From Erwinia pyrifoliae DSM 12163 (GTDB lineage: Bacteria > Pseudomonadota > Gammaproteobacteria > Enterobacterales > Enterobacteriaceae): a stretch of 64,000 nt of DNA. The notes beneath the pieces are model-generated. The model had not been told where the DNA came from, ran no database searches, and saw only the letters and a list, made by a program, of their open reading frames with translations. Position numbers and translations under genes: made by a program. Shown here one piece after another: positions 11,366-20,637 of the stretch (the stretch's first letter is position 1; every line of letters begins with the position of its first letter). The stretch is from the NCBI RefSeq assembly GCF_000026985.1, contig NC_017390.1:210229-274228 (forward strand), given 5' to 3'.

Positions 11366-12492
11366 TCCCGTTTAACGCCCCACCGGTGGTGGGCACTGAA
11401 ATTGAATACATGCGCTCGGCAATGAGCAGTGGAAAACTGTGCGGTGATGGTGGCTTTACCCACCGCTGCCAGCAGTGGATGGAGCAGCATTTCGGCAGCC
11501 GTAAAGTGTTGCTGACCCCATCCTGTACCGCTTCGCTGGAAATGGCGGCGATCCTGCTGGATATTCAGCCCGGTGATGAAGTGATCATGCCGAGCTATAC
11601 CTTCGTATCGACCGCTAATGCGTTTGTACTGCGTGGTGCCACCATCGTGTTTGTCGATGTACGCCCGGATACGATGAATATCGATGAAAACCTGATTGAA
11701 GCGGCCATCACTGCAAAAACCAAAGCGATTGTCCCGGTGCATTATGCTGGCGTGGCCTGTGAGATGGACACCATTATGGCGCTGGCGAAAAAGCATCGGC
11801 TGTGGGTGGTTGAGGACGCCGCTCAGGGCGTGATGTCAACCTATAAAGGTCGGGCGCTCGGCACTATTGGTCATATTGGCTGCTTCAGTTTCCATGAAAC
11901 GAAAAACTATACCGCCGGTGGGGAAGGGGGGGCGACGCTTGTCAATGAGGTGACGCTGATCGAACGGGCGGAGGTCATCCGCGAGAAAGGCACCAACCGC
12001 AGCCAGTTCTTCCGTGGCCAGGTGGATAAGTATACCTGGCGTGATATCGGATCCAGCTACCTGATGGCCGATTTGCAGGCCGCTTATCTGTGGGCGCAGC
12101 TGGAAGTGGCGGAAGCGGTTAACCAGCAGAGGCTGCGGCTGTGGCAAAATTACCATGATGCACTGCAACCCATTGCCGCACGAGGGCGTATCACGCTTCC
12201 CGCCCTACCTGCTGGTTGCGAGCATAATGCCCATATGTTCTGGCTGAAACTGCGCGATGGCTGCGATCGCAGCGCGCTGATTGCCTGGCTGAAAGAAGCG
12301 GAGATCCTTGCCGTGTTTCACTATATTCCGCTGCATTCTTCTCCGGCTGGCCAGCGTTTTGGCCGCCTCTGTGGCGAGGATCGCTACACGCAGCAGGAGA
12401 GCGACCGTCTGTTACGGCTGCCGCTGTTTTATAACCTTTCTGACAGTCAGCAGAAAACGGTGATTAGCGCCTTGTTGAGTTATTTCTCCTGA
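11362..12492 (+). CDS. wecE: dTDP-4-amino-4,6-dideoxygalactose transaminase
   Basis: WecE (RffA) is a PLP-dependent DegT/DnrJ/EryC1 aminotransferase that makes dTDP-Fuc4N from the 4-keto sugar with glutamate. The PLP lysine is K181 in FHETKNYTAGGEGG, and EDAAQG (151-156) holds the ring-stacking aspartate region. ATG 11362 overlaps the wecD stop by ATGA and is preceded by AGGGA; a longer in-frame start at 11341 lies inside wecD and adds seven unmatched residues. Length is 376 residues, the same as E. coli. Confidence 0.97.
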   Translation: MIPFNAPPVVGTEIEYMRSAMSSGKLCGDGGFTHRCQQWMEQHFGSRKVLLTPSCTASLEMAAILLDIQPGDEVIMPSYTFVSTANAFVLRGATIVFVDVRPDTMNIDENLIEAAITAKTKAIVPVHYAGVACEMDTIMALAKKHRLWVVEDAAQGVMSTYKGRALGTIGHIGCFSFHETKNYTAGGEGGATLVNEVTLIERAEVIREKGTNRSQFFRGQVDKYTWRDIGSSYLMADLQAAYLWAQLEVAEAVNQQRLRLWQNYHDALQPIAARGRITLPALPAGCEHNAHMFWLKLRDGCDRSALIAWLKEAEILAVFHYIPLHSSPAGQRFGRLCGEDRYTQQESDRLLRLPLFYNLSDSQQKTVISALLSYFS

Positions 12493-12493
12493 T

Positions 12494-13744
12494 ATGTCAC
12501 TGGCCAAAGCGTCAATGTGGACGGCGGCTTCCACGCTGGTGAAAATTGTTGCCGGACTGCTGGTGGTGAAGATGCTGGCGGTCTCTTACGGACCGGCCGG
12601 AGTTGGACAGGCGGGAAATTTCCGTCAGCTGATCACCGTGCTGGGGGTACTGGCCGGAGCCGGCATCTTCAACGGCGTCACTAAATATGTGGCGCAGTAT
12701 CAGCAGCAGCCCAGGCAGCTGCGGGCGGTTGTCGGTACTGCATCGTCAATGGTGCTGGGGTTTTCGCTGCTTCTGGCGCTGGTATTTCTGCTGTTTGCTG
12801 CGCCAATCAGCCGGGCGCTGTTCGGCCACGATGATTATCAGCAGGTCATCCGCATCGTTGCGTTTCTGCAAATGGGCATCGCCTGGGCCAATCTGGCGCT
12901 GGCGCTGATGAAGGGCTTTCGCGATGCTGCCGGTAACGCCCTGGCGCTGATTATTGGCAGCCTGAGCGGCGTTGCCGCCTGGTTTGTCTGCTACTGGCTG
13001 GGCGGCTACAGCGGTGCGCTGGTCGGGCTGGCTATGGTGCCCGCGCTGGTGGTGGTGCCTGCTTTTGTCTTACTGGCGCGGCGCGATCGCCTGCCCATGA
13101 ACTACCTGTTACCCGGCTGGCAGCCGGAGTGTGTTCGCAGCCTGGGTAAATTCACCCTGATGGCGCTTATCACCGCCGTCACGTTACCGGTGGCCTGGAT
13201 GATGATGCGCAACCTGCTGGCGCAGCACGCAGGCTGGCAACAGGTGGGATTGTGGCAGGGGGTAAGCAGCATCTCTGATGCTTACCTGCAGTTTATTACC
13301 GCTTCATTCAGCGTCTGGCTGCTGCCAACGCTGGCGCGGCTGCAACATAAAGCGGATATCACGCGGGAAATCCTTAAGGCCCTGCGCTTCGTGTTACCGG
13401 TAGTGGCCGCTGCGAGCTTTGCCGTCTGGCTGCTGCGCGATTTCGCTATCTGGCTGCTGTTCTCCAGCGAGTTTCACGCCATGCGCGATCTGTTTATCTG
13501 GCAGCTGATCGGCGATGTGCTGAAAGTCGGCTGTTACGTTTTTGGTTATCTGGTGATCGCCAAAGCTTCACTGCGTTTTTATCTGCTGACGGAAGTAAGC
13601 CAGTTTGCCCTGCTTAGCGGGTTTTCCCGCTGGCTGATCCCGCTGCATGGCGCAGCCGGTGCGGCTCAGGCCTATATGGCGACCTATATGGCTTATTTTG
13701 CACTCTGTGCCGGCGTTTTTATTATTTACCGTAGAAGAGTATGA
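12494..13744 (+). CDS. wzxE: ECA lipid III flippase WzxE
   Basis: WzxE flips the undecaprenyl-PP-linked ECA trisaccharide from the cytoplasmic to the periplasmic face. The 416-residue protein is almost entirely membrane-embedded, with 12 hydrophobic segments expected for the polysaccharide transport (MOP) family. It begins [18 protein letters not shown] and includes the conserved [13 protein letters not shown] segment. It starts one base after the wecE stop and overlaps wecF by ATGA. Confidence 0.96.
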   Translation: MSLAKASMWTAASTLVKIVAGLLVVKMLAVSYGPAGVGQAGNFRQLITVLGVLAGAGIFNGVTKYVAQYQQQPRQLRAVVGTASSMVLGFSLLLALVFLLFAAPISRALFGHDDYQQVIRIVAFLQMGIAWANLALALMKGFRDAAGNALALIIGSLSGVAAWFVCYWLGGYSGALVGLAMVPALVVVPAFVLLARRDRLPMNYLLPGWQPECVRSLGKFTLMALITAVTLPVAWMMMRNLLAQHAGWQQVGLWQGVSSISDAYLQFITASFSVWLLPTLARLQHKADITREILKALRFVLPVVAAASFAVWLLRDFAIWLLFSSEFHAMRDLFIWQLIGDVLKVGCYVFGYLVIAKASLRFYLLTEVSQFALLSGFSRWLIPLHGAAGAAQAYMATYMAYFALCAGVFIIYRRRV

Positions 13745-14817
13745 CCACAGTAATTCACCTTTTAGGCTCAGATATCCCGCATCATAACCAGACGGTGCTG
13801 GGTTTCTTCAACCGGACCTTATATGACGAGGTGCCGACGGCGGCGGCGCGTCAGTTCTGGCTGGTCAGTGGGCAGTCAGAACACATAAATCAGTTTCCCC
13901 GGCTGAATATCCGCGTCTTTGCGGATAAAGCAGCGCTGGCCAGCGCGGTGATTAACGCCGGTTGCCAGCAGCGCGAGCTACGCTTTTTCTGCCACGGTCA
14001 GTTCAATCTGCGCCTGTGGCTGGCTCTGCTGTCTGGCAAACTCCGGCGCAACCAGGTTTACTGGCATATCTGGGGGGCCGATCTGTATGAAGATGCGGCC
14101 GGGCTGAAATTTCGCTTGTTTTACCTGATGCGTCGGCTGGCGCAAAAACGCGTGGCGCATGTGTTCGCCACGCGCGGCGATATCAACCGTTTTCACCAGC
14201 GCAATCCGCAGATCCCGGCATCGCTGCTCTATTTTCCTACCCGTCTGGCACAGCATGTCGCGGCCAGCGAGCAGCCTTCGGTGCCGTTGACCATTCTGCT
14301 TGGCAATTCGGGGGATGCCAGCAATCGCCATATTGAGGGCCTGCAGGAGATTCATCAGCAGTTTGGCTTGGGGGTTAAGGTGGTCGTACCGCTCGGATAT
14401 CCGCTGAACAACGAAACCTACATCCAGCGCGTGCGTGAAGCCGCTGACGATTTGTTTGCCCCCGGAACCGTGCAGTTGATCACGGATAAGCTGGCGTTCA
14501 GTGACTATCTGCAGCTGCTCAGTCACTGCCATTTGGGCTACTTCATGTTTCAACGTCAGCAGGGGATCGGCACGCTCTGCCTGCTGATGCAGGCGAATGT
14601 GCCTTTTGTACTGAGCCGCAAAAACCCGTTCTGGCAGGATTTGGTCGAACAGCAGGTGCCGGTGCTGTTCACCAGCGACAGTCTGGACGAAGCCACGATA
14701 GGCGAGGCCCGCCGTCAGATGCAGCTGCTGGATAAAAGACACATCGCCTTTTTCGAACCGGGTTATCTGGCGGGCTGGCGGCAGGCATTGCGTCTGGCAG
14801 AAGGAGATAACCCATGA
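13741..14817 (+). CDS. wecF: dTDP-Fuc4NAc:lipid II Fuc4NAc transferase
   Basis: WecF (RffT, glycosyltransferase family 56) adds the third sugar, Fuc4NAc, to ECA lipid II to make lipid III. The 358-residue protein is soluble or peripheral, with the conserved HIWGADLY segment near residues 109-116 and [13 protein letters not shown] in the C-terminal nucleotide-binding half. Start and stop overlap wzxE and wzyE by 4 bases each, indicating translational coupling. Confidence 0.95.
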   Translation: MTTVIHLLGSDIPHHNQTVLGFFNRTLYDEVPTAAARQFWLVSGQSEHINQFPRLNIRVFADKAALASAVINAGCQQRELRFFCHGQFNLRLWLALLSGKLRRNQVYWHIWGADLYEDAAGLKFRLFYLMRRLAQKRVAHVFATRGDINRFHQRNPQIPASLLYFPTRLAQHVAASEQPSVPLTILLGNSGDASNRHIEGLQEIHQQFGLGVKVVVPLGYPLNNETYIQRVREAADDLFAPGTVQLITDKLAFSDYLQLLSHCHLGYFMFQRQQGIGTLCLLMQANVPFVLSRKNPFWQDLVEQQVPVLFTSDSLDEATIGEARRQMQLLDKRHIAFFEPGYLAGWRQALRLAEGDNP

Positions 14818-16172
14818 CGTTGTTACCGTTCTCCGGCCTGCTGCTGGTCTGGCTGATGTGCTGCGGTTTTATCCTCACGCTGACCTGGCGTGAGTTCCGC
14901 CGCGTGCGCTTTAACTTTAACGTGTTCTTCTCAATGCTGTTTTTGCTGACGTTTTTCTTCGGCTTTCCGCTGACGTGCCTGCTGGTGTTTGTTTTTGATG
15001 TTGAGGTAGTGCCAGCGGAGTATCTGCTACAGGCGCTGCTGTCGGCAGGCTGTTTTTATGCCATCTATTACGTCACCTACAAAACCCGTCTGCGTGCACG
15101 CCATCGACCTCCGTCACGTCCGGCATTTACCATTAACCGCATTGAGGCGCACCTGAGCTGGATGATCATGGCGCTGGTGGCATCAGGCACCCTCAGTGTG
15201 TTCTTCCTGCATAATGGCTTCCTGCTGTTTAAACTGCACAGTTATAGTCAGATCTTCTCTGCTGACGTCTCCGGCGTGGCGCTGAAGCGTTTTTTCTATT
15301 TCTTTATTCCGGCCATGCTGGTTGTCTATTTTCTCAAGCAGGATGTGCGCAGCTGGCTGTTGTTCCTCGGCGGCACCCTGGCGTTTGGCCTGCTGACCTA
15401 TACCATCGTTGGTGGTACGCGCGCTAACATCATTATTGCTTTCGCCCTGTTTCTGTTTATTGGCATCATTCGTGGCTGGATAACGCTGTGGATGTTGGCT
15501 TTAGCGGGTGCAGGCGCGATTGTCGCGATGTTCTGGCTGGCGCTGAAGCGCTATAACCTTGACGTCAGCGGTTCGCAGGCATTTTATACCTTCCTCTATC
15601 TGACGCGCGATACCTTCTCGCCGTGGGAAAACCTTGGCCTGCTGCTGCAAAACTACGACAAAATAGATTTCCAGGGGCTGGCGCCAGTCTGGCGTGATTT
15701 CTATGTGTTTATCCCAGGCTGGCTGTGGCATGAAAGACCTTCTGTGGTCCTCAACAGCGCCAACTATTTCACCTGGGAAGTGTTGGATAATCATTCTGGC
15801 CTGGCCATTTCGCCCACGCTGATCGGCTCGCTGGTGGTGATGGGCGGCGCGCTGTTTATTCTGCCGGGCGCTGTCGCTGTTGGACTGATTATCAAATGGT
15901 TCGACTGGCTGTATGAAAAAGGCCGTCAGGAACAGAACCGTTACAAAGCGGCTATCCTGCAGAGTTTTTGCTTCGGTGCGGTATTTAATATGATCGTGCT
16001 GGCGCGTGAGGGATTAGATGCGTTTGCTTCTCGCGTGGTCTTTTTCTGCCTTATCTTTGCCGCCTGTGTGCTGATGGCGAAACTGCTTTACTGGTTGCTC
16101 GATAGTGCCGGACTGGTGCGTGCACGCACCATGCCCAGTCCCCTTTCGACCCAGTCGTCAACATTGTCTTAA
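14814..16172 (+). CDS. wzyE: ECA polymerase WzyE
   Basis: WzyE polymerises ECA trisaccharide repeats in the periplasm under WzzE control. The 452-residue protein has about 11 hydrophobic segments and the conserved periplasmic-loop motif [10 protein letters not shown] (near 192-201). Another conserved loop reads [16 protein letters not shown]. The C-terminal 20 residues are polar and variable. It lies between wecF (4-bp overlap) and wecG (12-bp gap). Confidence 0.95.
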   Translation: MTLLPFSGLLLVWLMCCGFILTLTWREFRRVRFNFNVFFSMLFLLTFFFGFPLTCLLVFVFDVEVVPAEYLLQALLSAGCFYAIYYVTYKTRLRARHRPPSRPAFTINRIEAHLSWMIMALVASGTLSVFFLHNGFLLFKLHSYSQIFSADVSGVALKRFFYFFIPAMLVVYFLKQDVRSWLLFLGGTLAFGLLTYTIVGGTRANIIIAFALFLFIGIIRGWITLWMLALAGAGAIVAMFWLALKRYNLDVSGSQAFYTFLYLTRDTFSPWENLGLLLQNYDKIDFQGLAPVWRDFYVFIPGWLWHERPSVVLNSANYFTWEVLDNHSGLAISPTLIGSLVVMGGALFILPGAVAVGLIIKWFDWLYEKGRQEQNRYKAAILQSFCFGAVFNMIVLAREGLDAFASRVVFFCLIFAACVLMAKLLYWLLDSAGLVRARTMPSPLSTQSSTLS

Positions 16173-16184
16173 AGGGAACGATTC

Positions 16185-16925
16185 ATGAGTGCCTCCGTCA
16201 CCGTGCCAAAGTATCAGATACGTGGTTTAACCCTGTCAGGCTTTGCCGATATGGCGCAGTTTGTCGATTACCTCAATCAGCCGGGAGAGCTGAAAAAAGG
16301 CACGCTGGTGGCCATCAATGCTGAGAAAGTGTTGACTGCTGAAGCCGATCCTGAGGTTTATCAACTGCTGAATGAGGCAGAATACAAATATGCCGACGGC
16401 ATCAGCATCGTGCGTTCCATCCGTAAAAAGTATCCACAGGCTAAGGTGTCACGTATTGCCGGTGCCGATTTGTGGGAGGCTCTGATGGAGCGTGCCGGAC
16501 GTGAAGGCACGCCGGTGTTTCTGGTGGGAGGCCAGCCAGAGATCCTCGCGCAGACGGCCGATAAGCTTTGTAAACAGTGGAATGTCAATATTGTCGGTTC
16601 ACAGGATGGTTTTTTCACACCTGGGGAACGCGAGGCGCTGTTTGTGCGCATCAAAGCCAGCGGTGCCAGGCTTATCACTGTTGCTATGGGGTCTCCGCGT
16701 CAGGAGATACTGATGAAAGCCTGCAGGGCTGTTTATCCGGATGCGCTGTATATGGGCGTGGGTGGCACCTATGATGTGTTCACCGGGCAGGTGAAGCGTG
16801 CGCCCAGGATTTGGCAAAATATGGGGCTGGAATGGCTTTATCGCCTGATTTTGCAGCCTTCACGTCTCAAACGTCAGTTTAGTTTGCTGAAATATCTCAA
16901 CTACCACTGGCGTGGAGACCTTTGA
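16185..16925 (+). CDS. wecG: UDP-N-acetyl-D-mannosaminuronic acid transferase
   Basis: WecG (RffM, glycosyltransferase family 26, TagA/WecG type) adds ManNAcA to GlcNAc-PP-undecaprenol to give ECA lipid II. The 246-residue protein shows the family blocks [24 protein letters not shown] and GSPRQEILM, with [17 protein letters not shown] near the end. It is the last gene of the ECA operon. Downstream, a 6-bp stem (16970-16975 with 16991-16996, CGCAGC/GCTGCG) could be a weak terminator, and an 11-base word GAATGCACAAA occurs at 16977 and 17007. Confidence 0.96.
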   Translation: MSASVTVPKYQIRGLTLSGFADMAQFVDYLNQPGELKKGTLVAINAEKVLTAEADPEVYQLLNEAEYKYADGISIVRSIRKKYPQAKVSRIAGADLWEALMERAGREGTPVFLVGGQPEILAQTADKLCKQWNVNIVGSQDGFFTPGEREALFVRIKASGARLITVAMGSPRQEILMKACRAVYPDALYMGVGGTYDVFTGQVKRAPRIWQNMGLEWLYRLILQPSRLKRQFSLLKYLNYHWRGDL

Positions 16926-17052
16926 GCGGTCGTATATTTGTTCACTCACATGCGTATAAGCTCTGTTTTCGCAGCAGAATGCACAAAAACGCTGCGAGTT
17001 TAGGCGGAATGCACAAAGCGTAAGCAAACGCGTTTTTTTGTGAAAAAAGCAC

Positions 17053-17081
17053 TGGACAGGTAAGGCTCTCATCCGTAGTAT
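17053..17081 (+). promoter_or_regulatory. Sigma-70 promoter of the tRNA operon
   Basis: The -35 box TGGACA (17053-17058) is separated by exactly 17 bases from the -10 box TAGTAT (17076-17081). The start should fall near 17088, about 15 bases before the first tRNA. The stretch after the -10 (GCACATCCGC) is GC-rich, as in stringently controlled stable-RNA promoters. It matches the usual location of the argX-operon promoter. Confidence 0.75.
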
Positions 17082-17102
17082 GCACATCCGCAACGGCGCT
17101 AC

Positions 17103-17179
<77 letters not shown>

Positions 17180-17241
17180 TGAACTTTGTGCGCAAGAGCT
17201 GCGGTGGTAACATTTACCGCGTTAGTAAGAAGTGAAGTTGT

Positions 17242-17318
17242 GGTGGCTATAGCTCAGTTGGTAGAGCCCTGGATTGTGATTCCAGTTGTCGTGGGTTCGA
17301 GTCCCATTAGCCACCCCA
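17242..17318 (+). tRNA. hisR: tRNA-His (anticodon GTG)
   Basis: A 77-base tRNA including the extra 5' G (position -1) typical of tRNA-His, with acceptor GTGGCTA/TAGCCAC and encoded CCA. The anticodon GTG is at 17276-17278. Confidence 0.97.
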
Positions 17319-17331
17319 GATTTTGTTGTAT

Positions 17332-17418
17332 GCGAAGGTGGCGGAATTGGTAGACGCGCTAGCTTCAGGTGTTAGTGTCTTAACGGACGTGAGGGTTCAA
17401 GTCCCTCTCTTCGCACCA
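17332..17418 (+). tRNA. leuT: tRNA-Leu (anticodon CAG)
   Basis: An 87-base class II tRNA with a long variable arm, acceptor GCGAAGG paired to CTTCGC-containing 3' end, encoded CCA and anticodon CAG at 17366-17368. It follows tRNA-His after 13 bases. Confidence 0.97.
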
Positions 17419-17446
17419 CAAAATCGTCAGCAGTCAATGCAGTTTT

Positions 17447-17523
17447 CGGCGAGTAGCGCAGCTTGGTAGCGCAACTGGTTTGGGACCAGTGGGTCGGAGG
17501 TTCAAATCCTCTCTCGCCGACCA
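17447..17523 (+). tRNA. proM: tRNA-Pro (anticodon TGG), copy 1
   Basis: A 77-base tRNA with acceptor CGGCGAG/CTCGCCG, encoded CCA and anticodon TGG at 17481-17483. It is identical to the second copy at 17650. E. coli has a single proM at this place. The 126 bases to the next copy include GC-stem/T-rich segments (17531-17600) that may act as a processing site or partial terminator. Confidence 0.97.
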
Positions 17524-17649
17524 ATTTTAACAACCTGCTGGTAAAGCGGGTTGTGTATTAGGCTTAAAAAATCTGCTGTTGCGGGTTTTTTTGCTTAAAA
17601 CCTTCGGGTTTTCGCAAAAAAAGAAAAGTAGTGGCAATAAAGAAGTATT

Positions 17650-17726
17650 CGGCGAGTAGCGCAGCTTGGTAGCGCAACTGGTTTGGGACCAGTGGGTCGG
17701 AGGTTCAAATCCTCTCTCGCCGACCA
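17650..17726 (+). tRNA. proM: tRNA-Pro (anticodon TGG), copy 2
   Basis: Base-for-base identical to the copy at 17447-17523, anticodon TGG at 17684-17686. It is followed 7 bases later by a strong terminator. Identity over the full gene indicates recent duplication or gene conversion. Confidence 0.97.
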
Positions 17727-17834
17727 ATTTAGAAACCTGCTTGAAAAAGCAGGTTTTTTTTCGCCTGAAGCCAACAGGATGAGAACCTCCGAAGGAGGCT
17801 TGAGCCGAGCGAAGCGAGACAACGTTGCTTTAGC
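17723..17834 (+). repeat. tRNA trailer repeat, unit A
   Basis: A 112-base unit starting with the ACCA end of the second tRNA-Pro and including the terminator hairpin. It is repeated at 17878-17989 (offset 155) with only three mismatches. Beyond the terminator it contains a small hairpin CCTCC-GAA-GGAGG (17786-17798). The unit is followed by GTTGC-TTTA-GCAAC and GCCC-GAA-GGGC hairpins enclosed by TTGAGCCG/CGGCTCAA (17800-17807 with 17849-17856). The string of GNA-loop hairpins resembles trailers seen after other enterobacterial stable-RNA genes. Confidence 0.85.
17734..17761 (+). terminator. Rho-independent terminator of the tRNA operon (copy 1)
   Basis: Inverted repeat AACCTGCTT / AAGCAGGTT followed by a run of T. 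It lies directly after the second tRNA-Pro. An identical hairpin recurs 155 bases later within the repeat unit at 17878-17989. Confidence 0.85.
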
Positions 17835-17864
17835 AACGGCCCGAAGGGCGGCTCAACGAGCCGT

Positions 17865-17881
17865 AATCCTACTCGCTACCA
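17865..17881 (+). pseudogene. Remnant of a tRNA 3' end
   Basis: The 17 bases AATCCTACTCGCTACCA resemble the 3' end of the upstream tRNA-Pro (AATCCTCTCTCGCCGACCA, 17708-17726), with a 2-base deletion and small changes. They stand in the same place relative to repeat unit B as the intact tRNA end does to unit A. This suggests a third tRNA copy that was lost, or a trailer element whose end copies a tRNA end. Confidence 0.5.
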
Positions 17882-17989
17882 ATTTAGAAACCTGCTTGAA
17901 AAAGCAGGTTTTTTTTCGCCTGAAGCCAACAGGATGAGAACCTCCGTAGGAGGTTTGAGCCGGGCGAAGCGAGACAACGTTGCTTTAGC
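17878..17989 (+). repeat. tRNA trailer repeat, unit B
   Basis: Second copy of the 112-base unit at 17723, differing at three positions (CCGTAGG for CCGAAGG, GGTTT for GGCTT, GCCGGG for GCCGAG). It includes a second full terminator hairpin with its T tract at about 17889-17916. After TTTAGC at 17989 the similarity to unit A stops. The mutations in the CCTCC/GGAGG stem loop fall in the loop, and the paired bases are kept. Confidence 0.85.
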
Positions 17990-18020
17990 CAGAAACGAAA
18001 AAAAGGCAGGGTGGTTAATC

Positions 18021-18056
18021 CCTGATGGCAGTCAGGCTTAACTGACTGCCATCAGG
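18021..18056. repeat. Perfect 15-bp inverted repeat between tRNA operon and hemY
   Basis: Arms at 18021-18035 (CCTGATGGCAGTCAG) and 18042-18056 are exact complements around a 6-base loop. Neither side has an adjacent T run, so it is not a classical terminator. It lies between two converging units (tRNA operon on plus, hemCDXY on minus) and may stall polymerase from either side or protect a 3' end. Confidence 0.7.
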
Positions 18057-18118
18057 CGCATAAGGTCGGTTGTTTATAACAGCATAAGCCTTGGCTATCT
18101 GCGATACGATTATGGGCA

Positions 18119-18144
18119 TAAAAAAGCCGGGCAGCGCGCCCGGC
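18119..18144 (-). terminator. Rho-independent terminator of the hem operon
   Basis: On the minus strand GCCGGGC-GCGCT-GCCCGGC is followed by six T. The hairpin lies 24 bases after the hemY stop. Confidence 0.9.
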
Positions 18145-18167
18145 GTGGTGAAATCCTCGATGACGAC

Positions 18168-19358
18168 TCAGGGATTGTTTTTTAACGTCAGCAGCAAACC
18201 ATCGCGCCGCATGGTAGCGGCTTCTTCCGGCTTATGCTGTCGGTCGAGCGTATCGGCCAGCCACGCGTAGTCGAAGGCGTCCGGACGCTGTTGCAACGCG
18301 GCGCGGAAGGCTTCGCTCGATAGCTCCCACTCTCCGTGCTGCATCAACAGCTGCCCCAGCGTACTGTGCAACAGCGGCGTGGCACCGTGTTGCTTAATCT
18401 GCTGACGCAACGCTTTTTCCAGCTGTTCCGGATTCCCGGTTTTCAGTCGGGGCATCAGCATCACCAGGCGCTCATCAAAGTGGCGTTTCAGACCCTCCAG
18501 CACGATTTTCTGCGCGGTATCATGATCGTCACAGACGATAAGATGGTCAGCCATTGCTACCTGCAGCGCGGTTTCATTACGCGTTTTGCGGCTTTGATTT
18601 TGCCACCAGCGCTTCAGGCCGTCGCTGCCCTGGTCGGCCATCGCCTGGCTCATCAGGCCAAGCCAGCACTGCTGTTGCAGTTCAAGGCGATGAGTGGCAT
18701 CACCTGGCTGAATTTTCTCCATGGCGGGCAGAATGTTCAGCAGGGCGCCCCAGGCTTGAGTACGCACGTAAGCCTGTTCCGCCAGCCGCAGCACTTCCGG
18801 GTGGCGCGGTGCGATCTCCAACAGGCGATCGATGCCGTGGCGTGCCGCATGATCTTCGTTACGTGCCAGCTGAATACGCACGCGGGTGATCTCAACCGGC
18901 AGTGGGTCATCGTCATTCAGTTCGCTGGCACGTTCCAGATGCTGATTGGCGCGCGTTTCATCACCGCGCTGCTGCGCGGCTTCCGCCGCCAGCAGGTAGT
19001 TGACCATCGGCTGTTCAGCGTGGTCAGCATGGCGTGACAGCAGTTTTTCAACCTGCTTATAGTCGCCCTCTGCCAGCTTCACCAGCGCGGCGTGAGTCTG
19101 CTTACGTGCACTGCGTCTTTTGCGGCCGGTAAACCAGCCACGGGTACGGGCGCCGGTACGAAACACCCGACGCAGCAGCCATTCAACCGCCAGAATGATG
19201 ACCAGGGATAGCAGCAGAACGATCGTCATACCGGTGACGCTGGTTTCAATATTCCAGTTATTGGTCTGGATCAGCACATAGCCCTGATGGCCGGCAATCA
19301 TCGGCCCTATGACCACACCGGCAATCAACAGCAGAAATAACAGCAAAACTTTCAGCAT
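18168..19358 (-). CDS. hemY: HemY, membrane TPR protein of the haem operon
   Basis: HemY in Enterobacterales is an inner-membrane protein with tetratricopeptide-like repeats, of uncertain role in tetrapyrrole metabolism; it is not the oxygen-dependent protoporphyrinogen oxidase that bears the same name in Bacillus. The 396-residue protein begins with two hydrophobic segments (about 2-23 and 43-62), then a basic stretch and alpha-helical repeats (about 90-390). It is the last gene of hemCDXY, 2 bp after hemX. Confidence 0.95.
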   Translation of the reverse strand: MLKVLLLFLLLIAGVVIGPMIAGHQGYVLIQTNNWNIETSVTGMTIVLLLSLVIILAVEWLLRRVFRTGARTRGWFTGRKRRSARKQTHAALVKLAEGDYKQVEKLLSRHADHAEQPMVNYLLAAEAAQQRGDETRANQHLERASELNDDDPLPVEITRVRIQLARNEDHAARHGIDRLLEIAPRHPEVLRLAEQAYVRTQAWGALLNILPAMEKIQPGDATHRLELQQQCWLGLMSQAMADQGSDGLKRWWQNQSRKTRNETALQVAMADHLIVCDDHDTAQKIVLEGLKRHFDERLVMLMPRLKTGNPEQLEKALRQQIKQHGATPLLHSTLGQLLMQHGEWELSSEAFRAALQQRPDAFDYAWLADTLDRQHKPEEAATMRRDGLLLTLKNNP

Positions 19359-19360
19359 AA

Positions 19361-20500
19361 TTAGTCTCCCTGTCCTGGCTGCGTGTTAACTGCAGCGGAG
19401 GGCTGTGCAAGGAGATTGCGCACGCGTGTCTGCATCAGTTTGTCGAGAATGGGCTGACTAAGTAATGTTTCAGGTACATCCATCGAGATGCTCTGCTCGC
19501 TCAGATCGTCTAACTGATTCAAATAAGCTTTAGTGTTCGCGTCGTTGGTATCGTACCAGGCGCGTATCCACGCAGAGACGGTATCGATCGACTGTTTATA
19601 GATTTCATCCTGATGACGCGGAACAGCCTGAGCGGCGATCAGCAGACGTGAACGGATGTTCTCACGCAGGTAAACATCCTGATTCGGTGCCAGCAGAGGT
19701 TCGGCGGTAGCATCACGGCGGCGGATGGTGATGAAATCATCCATAAAGTTATGCCAGCTTTTCACCAGATTCTGACGCCATTCACGCAATGAGGATGAAA
19801 GCGCACCGCTGTCGGCATCCATCGGCTCATCATCGCTGTTGTTATCAGCAAGGCGCAGATTATCGATGCCGTTAGACAACTGATTCAGCTTAAGAATGAC
19901 GCCGTCATAGTCGACCTGACTGAGAGCGGAAAGCGTGCTGATGTCCTGGGCCAGCGCACGGCGTGCGCCGATCAGGCTGGGGTCGTTCATATCCGCCAGG
20001 CTGGCATCGGCGCTTTTCAGCAGGGCGGCAGCACTGGTGACATCCCGGTCACTCCACAGCTTGCGTCCGGCCATTTTCACCAGATAGTCGGCCTGGGCCA
20101 GCATCCATGTCTGGGCATCACTGCCTGAAATGGAGGCCACTTTCCGCTTCAGTTCATCCAGCTGCTGGTTCATGGCGGACTGCTGCTGCCGTGCCGTATC
20201 AAGGGCGCTGGTTTGCACCGTCAGCTTCTCCACAAGGGATTGCTTATCGCTGATGGACTGCTGCTGTAGCTCAGCGATCTGTGCTGCCAGCGTCTGATTG
20301 GCCGCAGTCAGACGTTGCGCCTGATGTTTTCCATACATATAGAGACCCGCGCCCACCGCCAGAGCGATGGCGATGGCGACGACGCCAGGCACCATGCCAC
20401 TACGCCTGGCTTCAGGCGGCGGCTGTGGTTCATTAGTTGAGGTTTCAACCGCTGGGGTGGTCTCTTCAACCATGGCGGAGGAAGCTTTGTGTTCCGTCAT
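19361..20500 (-). CDS. hemX: HemX, membrane protein of the haem operon
   Basis: HemX was once called uroporphyrinogen III methyltransferase, but the enterobacterial protein has no methyltransferase motifs; its function is unsettled. The 379 residues comprise a polar cytoplasmic N-terminus (1-33), one membrane anchor (about 36-54), a coiled-coil (about 62-120, Gln/Leu rich), and a periplasmic helical domain. It is a little shorter than the E. coli protein (about 393 residues). A 137-bp gap separates it from hemD, wider than in E. coli as I remember it, with a small hairpin at 20574-20588. Confidence 0.93.
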   Translation of the reverse strand: MTEHKASSAMVEETTPAVETSTNEPQPPPEARRSGMVPGVVAIAIALAVGAGLYMYGKHQAQRLTAANQTLAAQIAELQQQSISDKQSLVEKLTVQTSALDTARQQQSAMNQQLDELKRKVASISGSDAQTWMLAQADYLVKMAGRKLWSDRDVTSAAALLKSADASLADMNDPSLIGARRALAQDISTLSALSQVDYDGVILKLNQLSNGIDNLRLADNNSDDEPMDADSGALSSSLREWRQNLVKSWHNFMDDFITIRRRDATAEPLLAPNQDVYLRENIRSRLLIAAQAVPRHQDEIYKQSIDTVSAWIRAWYDTNDANTKAYLNQLDDLSEQSISMDVPETLLSQPILDKLMQTRVRNLLAQPSAAVNTQPGQGD

Positions 20501-20637
20501 AATGGCTCATCCCATATTTTAAGTAAAAAAGCCTTATTCTTTCGTGTTGCAGGCGTATTGGCTGCTTGATTTCCCTCATCGAATGAGGTCATTGTCAGCG
20601 ATTCGCTCAGTTCCCGCTTACCTGCTGCACGAAATGG

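Noticed and set aside
13978-14742. 254-codon minus-strand frame within wecF
   Set aside because: Shadow of wecF; basic, Gln/His-rich composition typical of antisense frames in GC-rich genes.
17723-17989. Direct repeats considered as a CRISPR-like array
   Set aside because: There are only two units of 112 bases containing terminators, with no regular spacers and no cas genes nearby.
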